Made by a program: the position numbers and the translations under genes
Shown here: one piece after another, positions 1 through 7,000 of the stretch
Position numbering within the stretch: the stretch's first letter is position 1
Layout of the letters: each line of letters begins with the position of its first letter
The notes under the pieces: generated by a model
Databases searched by the model: none
The model's input: only the letters and a program-made list of their open reading frames with translations
Told to the model about the DNA's origin: nothing
Assembly (NCBI GenBank): GCA_031278315.1
Contig: JAITKS010000178.1
Location: 1 to 14,120 of the forward strand
From: Planctomycetaceae bacterium
GTDB taxonomy: Bacteria > Planctomycetota > Planctomycetia > Pirellulales > Thermoguttaceae
DNA length: 14,120 bases
Reading direction: 5' to 3'

Positions 1-24
1 CAGAGAAAGATGATTTTGTAATTT

Positions 25-98
25 GTAATATATCAGCGGAAATTTTTTTGACAGGATTACAGGATTGCAGGATTTACAGGATTGTGTTTAGTTCGCAT
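25..98 (+). repeat. Interspersed repeat family, copy 1
   Basis: The element begins with GTAATATATCAGCGGAAAT (25-43), continues with a T-run and GACAGGATTACAGG-type heptad repeats (50-84), and ends with TTAGTTCGCAT (88-98). The same order of blocks occurs on the minus strand at 13129-13047, and the first and middle blocks occur again on the plus strand at 12851-12960. Finding the blocks together and in order in distant spacers shows a dispersed non-coding repeat, not chance AT-rich sequence. Function is unknown. Confidence 0.7.
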
Positions 99-100
99 TT

Positions 101-186
101 ATTTTTAAACACGAAACACACGAAAAATCACGAAATGCACGAAAAGAGAATTGTATATGATTTTCGTGTGTTGCATGTTTAAAAAT
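101..186. repeat. Near-perfect 30-bp inverted repeat
   Basis: The left arm (101-130, starting ATTTTTAAACACGAAACACA) and right arm (158-186) are reverse complements apart from about four differences near the middle and a one-base indel. They are separated by 27 bases. The left arm and spacer also contain four copies of CACGAAA. The pair could form a long hairpin in DNA or RNA. It sits directly after repeat copy 1 and is followed by an ATCAnAAATCATAGTTCAGACA-type stretch (about 187-230), a simple-repeat style I recall from many bacterial spacers. It lies downstream of the minus-strand gene ending at 562 but has no clean U-tract, so a terminator role is uncertain. Confidence 0.6.
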
Positions 187-258
187 CATTTCAATCATAC
201 AAATCACAAAAATCATAGTTCAGACAATTAACTACTATTATTGAGCAAATATCCGATC

Positions 259-341
259 GCCCTTTCAGGGCTTCGGGGAGGAGGTGGAATTGTTACCCGC
301 CCCGAGTGGGGCGGGTTATAATCCTGTTGCCCTTTCAGGGC
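259..341. repeat. REP-like palindrome cluster
   Basis: GCCCTTTCAGGGC occurs twice in direct orientation (259-271 and 329-341). Each copy is itself an imperfect palindrome. Between them lies a perfect 9-bp stem with a 4-base loop: ACCCGCCCC (295-303), GAGT, GGGGCGGGT (308-316). The block is GC-rich against an AT-rich background. Flanking short CCCTTTCAGGG palindromes around a GC-rich stem-loop resemble REP/BIME-type elements that RAYT (IS200-like) transposases mobilise in other bacteria. No transposase gene is in this window, so the class is assigned by resemblance only. Confidence 0.55.
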
Positions 342-391
342 GATTTTAGTTTAAAACGAATACCGAAATTTAAAGTGTGAAAAGTATATAT

Positions 392-563
392 TACTCTATT
401 ACTCTATCACTCTATCACTCTATTACTCTATCACTCTATTACTCTATTACTCTATCACTCTATTACTCTATCACTCTATTACTCTATCACTCTATTACTC
501 TATTACTCTATCACTCTATTACTCTATTACTCTATTACTCTATCACTTTATTACTCTATTACT
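392..563. repeat. 8-bp tandem array, 21 copies of YACTCTAT
   Basis: Twenty-one uninterrupted 8-bp units (392-559) are followed by a half unit TACT (560-563). Thirteen units begin with T and eight with C; one (544-551) reads CACTTTAT. The array runs into the stop codon of the minus-strand autotransporter gene (TAG, complement of 562-564). All three plus-strand frames are open through it and encode the same 8-residue cycle (SITLSLYY type), while the minus strand has frequent stops. A GTG-started 62-codon frame at 377-565 follows from this and has no ribosome binding site or non-repeat coding content, so I do not call it a gene. Confidence 0.9.
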
Positions 564-3500
564 AAAATAAGAATTGATAGCCTATTGACATCGTATGAGC
601 ATTCATGTATTTGCTATAACTCGAATTGTACATTATATAAATCATTTTGTTCTTATCACGGTTAAGATACAATTGTCCGCCTAAATCTACATTGGCAAAA
701 CTACGACTCAAATTATTTCCCGTCATCTTAAATTTTCCCCCGCCCGCATAAATAAATTCATGCTCACTCTCCGGTGCTTGATCCCCGCCTAATAAATACG
801 AATATCCTAAAGAAATCGCTAAATTACACGAATGCCCAAAACAACTCCTCCCATAATCTGCCCGAATACCAGCCCTGCTAAATACTTGAAACCAGTCCGA
901 AACATGATACTTCAAAGCTGCTTGACGCATCACCTCACCATCATATTTTTCAATCCCGCTATTCTGCTTTATAAAATTCATGTCCAACGCAATATGCGGT
1001 CTAAATAATACTCCATACCACCTTACCGGACGCGCTGCCTGAATACTCCCCGATACACTGTTCCCCCTATACACCGAACTCAATGCCGGATTCTGACCCG
1101 TTATCGGAATACTCCTGCTCAACCTATAACGCTGCGTCCCAATTCCTAACCACGACTTCAACTCATAAGCCGAATAAACCCTCGCCGCCGAATGAAATCC
1201 AACTAAATAATCATCCGCCACAACCCTACACCCCAATTGGTCTAACTTGGGCTGCGAATACGAAAATATAACCCCCGCCGCTACATCACTAATAACCCCA
1301 ATATTACAAAACGCAGATAACGCCCTGTCATAACCCGCCATCATCGATACCCGCTGCGTTGACATCGCCGCCGCATTACGATCACTGTCTATACTCTGAT
1401 AATCAAAAAACGACGTTGCCCAAAATACACTCTTCCGTACCTGCGGACAATGTATATTCTGCGGACCAAAATAAACCTTACGCCCATTTTCACTCCAATT
1501 AATACGATCAAACCCAAAACGCCACGCTGAACGTAACGGCATATAAAACGATGACGCCTTGACCTCTCCGCCTAATAATTGCACCGCCGTACGTAACTGA
1601 TCATCATCCATTAACCAAAACCAATCTAATACCGGAAGCCACTTATCATTGTTCTGCCGATTGTAAATATTATCCAACGCCCCGCCAACACCAACTTGAT
1701 TACGACTAACCGCAATATCCGTAAACGGCGACATATTACGATCCGCAATAAACATATTCATCTGATTGACACTCACTAACGCCGGCTCCTTAAACCATCT
1801 ATACGGATACAAATGTAATCGATCATATTGATCATCAATAACTCCCGTTACCCGCATGAAATCAATTTTTACATTGTCTGAATAATAACCTGTCTGCGGT
1901 CTGAAATACACATCACCTGCTAATTTCGCATTGCCGTAAATCATAATTAAATCACGCCCGCGATAATAACCGTTGTCCGCATATCCGAAATTGTCGCCGC
2001 CTTTAGAATACGCCGTTTGCTTAGACGGATCCAAACCGTAATTTTGATCACCATGAATGTCAAAATCAATTATCGTTACAGCATCAGATTCATGTTTGAA
2101 AGAATTATTCTTAAACTCGATCCGCCCGAAATTTTCATGGTCAATTAATTCTTTCGACGGCAAATATAAATGATACGAACCAAATCCGGGAGTTAAAATT
2201 GAACCAGACTTAAAAACATTTTCACCAATACGAATTTTCAAATTACCTTGCAAAACAGCATTGTTTTGAAAAGTTAATGAATTCGCCTGTAATGCTCCCG
2301 CTAAATCTGTTCCGTCAATTAGTCCGACATCATCGAAATTATCCGTGTCATTTTTTCCGCCGTTATCGACATCACCTTTTGCGGCGTCTCTTCTGCCTAT
2401 AATAATCGAGTTGTCAACAATACTGTCCCCCTTGCCGACAGTAATTTTCGGCGTGTAATTCGACGGCTCACCGGAAACGGTTTTGCTTTCGTCAAACTCT
2501 ATAACCGCACCTTTGGTGATAGTCATTATTCCATCGCCGATAGATTTAAGAGTGTCTCCGCCGGCAGCAGGATTGAGAAATCCGACATGCAAATCATTAG
2601 ATTGTTTGACTTCGTCATCTCTGCCGTAAATGTAAATATGCGTCGTATCAGTATTGAAATATTCCGATTCGACAATGTAATCTATGCCGCGAAAATAATT
2701 CGGTTTGCCTTTAGAAATAATAAAATTTTGACTTTTTGTTTTGTCAATAAATTCTCCAATCCCCTCGACATTTAATTTACCCTTACCCGTATTACCCGAA
2801 TCAGAATCTATCCCAATTCCAATAGAACCCGTTTTTAGAATTGCACCAGAATTTATATTTGCTGTCCCCTCTCCCAAATAACCAATATAAAGCGTTCCGG
2901 TATTATTCCATGTTGTTGCTTTTTTAATCAATTTTTCTGTTGGATTATAAACATTTTCTGTTTCATAAATACCAGATAGATTACATGTACCTTTAGCTGT
3001 ATATCTTGCACCGATAATAATTTCGCCGCTTTCTCCGTCGTTTCCGCTTGTGATATTGACGTTTGCCGTTCCGCCTTCGCCGACAATAATCGTTCCGCTT
3101 TCATAACCTGTATTTGACATCGGTAAAGAATTAATAAATTTCGGAATTGTATTAGCTGCATCCCATCGTGAGTTGATTCCAGTTAGATTAAACGTAACGT
3201 TATCTCTTGTTGTTGAAGCTAAAATATCCGCCCGCCCCGAACCGTACGTTCCATAATAATTGAGAGTAGTTTCACCGTGTAATTGCAGTCCGCCATTGGC
3301 GATCATCGTACTGCCGAGAATCGTTACCTTCGACGGTTGAGCAGCATCGAAATAAAAATTTGAATCCGTTTGCAAATTGTACATTCCCAATTCAATTACA
3401 AGATCACTATTATCCGCAAGGAAAAATTGTATCGTGCCGGGAATGAAAACATTGTCTTCAAGTTTTATCCATTGATTGAGAATTGTGTTGTTCGACAAAA

Positions 3501-3723
3501 TTGTATTCAACTCATCATGATCGTCGATTCTGAAAACCGTGTATCCGCTATTTTGCTGCGGTGAAGTCGGAACCGGCGAGTTGTAAAGCGGTATCGAATC
3601 GGCGGCAAATAATTCACCGGCAGTTTCTAGTAACCGATCAATTGTTACGGCTAGTAATGCCGTAAACGCAATCGTAATTATTATCTGTAACTGATTAAAA
3701 TATTTTTTGAATTTAGGTTTCAT
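562..3723 (-). CDS. Autotransporter (type V secretion), beta-helix passenger and C-terminal barrel, 1053 aa
   Basis: Likely an outer-membrane autotransporter. Residues 1-41 form a signal peptide: basic MKPKFKK, hydrophobic core about 13-27, probable cleavage after LFA. The passenger (about 42-640) contains glycine-rich beta-helix turns of the T5SS/PEP-CTERM-associated type, for example GTIIVGEGGTANVNI (210-224) and GTLYIGYLGEGTANINSGA (276-294). Residues about 675-730 are a pre-barrel module (GALDNIYN, WLPVLDWFW, LLGGEVKASS) like the Ld-LSGE-x-AS element before classical autotransporter barrels. The barrel covers about 760-1053, with alternating strands and the C-terminal FLF expected for assembly by the BAM machinery. 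The same module order occurs in the 2140-aa neighbour. The passenger ligand is not recognisable; adhesin or surface fibre is inference. The start is ATG with no Shine-Dalgarno sequence (TTATTAAA precedes it). The DNA for the barrel half has a marked strand skew (see findings). Confidence 0.87.
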   Translation of the reverse strand: MKPKFKKYFNQLQIIITIAFTALLAVTIDRLLETAGELFAADSIPLYNSPVPTSPQQNSGYTVFRIDDHDELNTILSNNTILNQWIKLEDNVFIPGTIQFFLADNSDLVIELGMYNLQTDSNFYFDAAQPSKVTILGSTMIANGGLQLHGETTLNYYGTYGSGRADILASTTRDNVTFNLTGINSRWDAANTIPKFINSLPMSNTGYESGTIIVGEGGTANVNITSGNDGESGEIIIGARYTAKGTCNLSGIYETENVYNPTEKLIKKATTWNNTGTLYIGYLGEGTANINSGAILKTGSIGIGIDSDSGNTGKGKLNVEGIGEFIDKTKSQNFIISKGKPNYFRGIDYIVESEYFNTDTTHIYIYGRDDEVKQSNDLHVGFLNPAAGGDTLKSIGDGIMTITKGAVIEFDESKTVSGEPSNYTPKITVGKGDSIVDNSIIIGRRDAAKGDVDNGGKNDTDNFDDVGLIDGTDLAGALQANSLTFQNNAVLQGNLKIRIGENVFKSGSILTPGFGSYHLYLPSKELIDHENFGRIEFKNNSFKHESDAVTIIDFDIHGDQNYGLDPSKQTAYSKGGDNFGYADNGYYRGRDLIMIYGNAKLAGDVYFRPQTGYYSDNVKIDFMRVTGVIDDQYDRLHLYPYRWFKEPALVSVNQMNMFIADRNMSPFTDIAVSRNQVGVGGALDNIYNRQNNDKWLPVLDWFWLMDDDQLRTAVQLLGGEVKASSFYMPLRSAWRFGFDRINWSENGRKVYFGPQNIHCPQVRKSVFWATSFFDYQSIDSDRNAAAMSTQRVSMMAGYDRALSAFCNIGVISDVAAGVIFSYSQPKLDQLGCRVVADDYLVGFHSAARVYSAYELKSWLGIGTQRYRLSRSIPITGQNPALSSVYRGNSVSGSIQAARPVRWYGVLFRPHIALDMNFIKQNSGIEKYDGEVMRQAALKYHVSDWFQVFSRAGIRADYGRSCFGHSCNLAISLGYSYLLGGDQAPESEHEFIYAGGGKFKMTGNNLSRSFANVDLGGQLYLNRDKNKMIYIMYNSSYSKYMNAHTMSIGYQFLF

Positions 3724-3741
3724 TTTAATAACGCTTGGTTA

Positions 3742-3801
3742 AATTCCGAATTTAGAACGCATAATTGTAATTCGTAATTCGTAATCCTAAAATTCGGAAT
3801 T
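3742..3801. repeat. Inverted repeat upstream of the 1053-aa gene
   Basis: AATTCCGAATTTAG (3742-3755) and CTAAAATTCGGAATT (3787-3801) are reverse complements apart from one extra base, with a 31-base spacer. The spacer itself contains AATTCGT in tandem. The pair lies 19-78 bases upstream of the minus-strand start at 3723, so it would fall in the promoter or 5' leader of that gene. It could be a leader hairpin, an operator or simply a repeat relic. Confidence 0.5.
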
Positions 3802-3893
3802 GTGTTTGTGATTTGAATTGGTGATTTGAAAATGTTCTCACTCGATTTTTCTATTTTTAACGTCAATTCATAGTACGATACATATAATATTCA

Positions 3894-3956
3894 ATTCATT
3901 TATTTATTCATTCATTCATTCATTCATTATTTATTTATTTATTCATTCATTTATTG
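3894..3956. repeat. Tetranucleotide microsatellite, ATTC/ATTT
   Basis: Fifteen full ATTY units plus one 3-base unit (ATT, 3926-3928) and a final ATTG fill this stretch, including five consecutive ATTC units (3906-3925). It lies in the spacer between the two autotransporter genes, about 170-230 bases upstream of the 1053-aa gene and about 90-150 bases downstream of the 2140-aa gene. It is non-coding, so length changes could act only on transcription or mRNA structure. Confidence 0.85.
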
Positions 3957-3992
3957 TAATCATGTAACTCAAACAGGATTTTTAAATTCAAA

Positions 3993-4011
3993 GAGTATTT
4001 TAGAAATACTC
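3993..4011 (-). terminator. Probable terminator of the 2140-aa gene
   Basis: GAGTATTT (3993-4000), a 3-base loop and AAATACTC (4004-4011) make a perfect 8-bp stem. Read on the minus strand it is followed by TTTGAATTTAAAAA. It begins 35 bases after the stop codon of the large autotransporter gene. The stem is AT-rich and the U-tract interrupted, so termination may be weak. Confidence 0.42.
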
Positions 4012-4013
4012 AA

Positions 4014-4053
4014 CAAATCAAAATTAGCAAATCAAAATTAGCAAATCAAAATT
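4014..4053. repeat. 14-bp tandem repeat overlapping a stop codon
   Basis: CAAATCAAAATTAG occurs perfectly twice (4014-4027, 4028-4041) and a third, partial copy runs to 4053. The third copy contains the stop codon (TGA, complement of 4046-4048) and the terminal phenylalanine codon of the 2140-aa autotransporter. The array therefore extends from coding sequence out into the spacer. Confidence 0.85.
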
Positions 4054-7000
4054 TATATTGGTATCCTAATTGTGCGGACTGTGTAGTTAAATTTTTTCCT
4101 AATAATGCTTGATAATTTATCATTACAAATTGATTTTTTTTCTTGCCGATATACCATTCTGCGCCGCAGTTTAGATTCAAGAAATCATTACCAGTGTCAA
4201 CGCTTCTGATATTGAATTTTTTACCGCTGATTTGAAATTTGTTATCTACGTTTGAATAATGTCTTCCTGCCATTTTGAAATTGTATGATAAACCTGCATG
4301 CAAGTTTAAATGATCACCGTTTCTTTCAAATAGTATTCCCGGTCTTCCGTACGCTCTGACATAATTTGCAGACAAGAAATCGAGTCTAACGAAATCTGCG
4401 CCTCTGAACGATCCGTTTTCTGAAGCTGCTTTTTGCTGGACAGCAATAATGTCTAAAGCTGCATAAGGACGAATTGTATATTGATTGCAAGTTCCAAGAA
4501 TAAACGGACGCGCTAATTCAGTATTCGCATAAAAAGTACAACCGTTAAACGCACTTCGTAATTTTCCGTTATATGCTTCATCGCTGTATTGATAATGTCC
4601 GTCGCTAGGGTCTGTTGAAGGAGTTTTATCTGGTGTATCCCAAACCCATTCGTAATATGCAAGACCGCTGTTCAATGTACGAGTCATTTTGTAGTTTTCT
4701 ATTCCGATACCGATAAAATTCCGCCAGTCGAAAACATTATGAATTTTTTTACCGTGATAAATACCAATATTGAAATCATCAACTTTCGCTTCCGATAAAA
4801 AAGCATTTATCTCACCTTTGACAATTGCAAATTGTAAACCGGCATATTGTTTTCCGTCTGAAGTTGATTTGTCGAACCCGAAAACAACTCCGTTTCGATT
4901 TAAGTTGAACGCTCCGGCGTTACCGTCTGAATTGTAGTCGGCTTGTTCGTAGATATAATCGCCCCAGAATCTCATATCTTTTTTGACTCTATCCCAACAT
5001 TTTTTCAGCTTGTCACAGTACGAATCACAACCTTGAACGTTATTCGCCATCTTTGACATTTCACAAGGATCAATTTGATTAATTTTATCGTATCCGTGAG
5101 TATGCGACTTGTTAAGACATTTTCTAAATCCGAATCTATTCTGATTATAAATCCACGGATTTTGCATCGGCAGCAATAATGAATGTGCGCGGATTTCACC
5201 TGATAACGTACGATACGCATCTAAGAATTCGGGATCCTCAAGATACCAGAAATATCGTAACACGGGCAGCCATCTTTCGTCTCTTTTATTGTAGATATCG
5301 TCTAATGCGTTTCCCGTAGATTTCTCGTTGTACGTGATTCCCGCTTCCTCAAACGGATTTTTCTTGAGTTTCATTGAGACCCACAACGAATCGTTTTGAG
5401 CTACATCTTGTCTAATTTCTTGATGCGGATTTTCAAAGAATCGCCAAGGGACAATTTCTAATCTGTCAAATATTCTTGTTATTCGACCCGGAACAAATTG
5501 ACCGCTTTGACTGTCCCCTTCAGTTTGCACAACTTGAAAACTCGGCTCGTCAACGAAATATCCTGTCAGCCGTGCGTGAATTTTTAGTGTTCCCGATAAC
5601 GTTGCAATTACGTCTGCCGTACTCGCCGACGATTTGCCGCGTTTGACAAGAATTGTATCGTTAAGTTGATTCGTCACAGTACCGGGTGCTGAACTATCAC
5701 CCGGAATCGGCCATCCTGAATTTACGTCGAAAAATATACTGATATTACCGACAAGCGTCAGCCGATCTCCAAACGTTAATTTTCCGTATCGATTGTAGTA
5801 TTCGTCTATTACACTCCATCCGTAATAAAGACCGGGATCAATTTGCGTTGAAGTCGCTTTAGTAACAATCGACGCAAGTTTACCATCGATAAATGAGTAA
5901 ACAGGATCAGTAACCGAATCGGCATAAGTTGAATCGTAAAGAAAAGTGACTCCGCTTTCGGCTGTAATCGTACCAATTCCTTCAACACGTGCATTGACAA
6001 TTTTCGCACTGTATTGTCTTGAATCGAGAATAGAATTACGGTTAAGATGCAACAACGAATTATGACTTATAAGCGACATCCCATTTAACGTGATATTCCC
6101 GTCATCGTGAATTTGTAAAAGAGCATTATTACTCACCGACAATCCGCCTGAACCTTTAATATCGCTAATTGAATATTCATATCCTGACGAACCGAGCAGC
6201 TCGTCTTTGTAAATATGCAATTCAGAAGCTTTGCCCATCACGCTTACGTCTCCGCGTGAACCTTCACAGTAACCTGCATATATTCCGTGTGTTTCGCCGT
6301 ATGCGCCGCCGTTTATTCTTATTGTTGATTCTCCTCCTTTTACGCTATTTCCTGTATCGCCTAAAATAGCTGCTTTATGACTTATCCAAGTAGAACGATT
6401 GCCGTCATCATAAGTTGTGACATATTGCGGAATATTTGTTGCCGTTGCACTGTTCGGAATAGCCCGAATACTTCCGCCGTTTCCGACAATATAAAGAGAA
6501 CCTATACCAACGTAATTGTAATTAGTGTCCGCATTGTTTATACGTGAATTTAATTTTGTGTGTCCGTCCACATCTAGTAGTCCGCCATTGAGAACACGTA
6601 CAAAACCTTTGCCTTCACGTCCGATTATTAAGTCTCCGTTTTGTTCGTCTGCCGTGCCGAGTTCTTTTACATGCCAAGTTGACCGCTCACCTTGCCGGCG
6701 TCCAGTTGCGCCGTTGAATCCATAATGATTATCAATCAACACGTATCCGATACTGTCTAGAGTTGAACCGTCCAGACTATAAGCGCCGACAAGACCGCTG
6801 CCTGAAACAACAATTCCGCCGTCTGTAATTGCAAGTCCGGGAGCGTTGCCTTCGTAATTTTTATTATCACGCAAATTCATGTTCGCCGAATCAAACCACC
6901 ATCGATCAGACGGATCATTCAATTGATACGGATCAAGACGATAACCTTTATCTTGAACAGCCGAATTCGATACCGTTGCCGGATTATAACGATTTTCATT

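Noticed and set aside
392..563. CRISPR array
   Set aside because: The 8-bp units are contiguous with no spacers, and no cas gene is present.
377..565. 62-codon plus-strand frame (GTG start) made of SITLSLYY repeats
   Set aside because: It is a by-product of the 8-bp array, which is open in all three plus frames. There is no ribosome binding site, and only the first few codons lie outside the repeat.
562..3723. PEP-CTERM exosortase substrate instead of autotransporter
   Set aside because: The passenger repeats occur in both classes, but the C-terminus is a barrel ending FLF with no PEP motif, transmembrane helix and basic tail.
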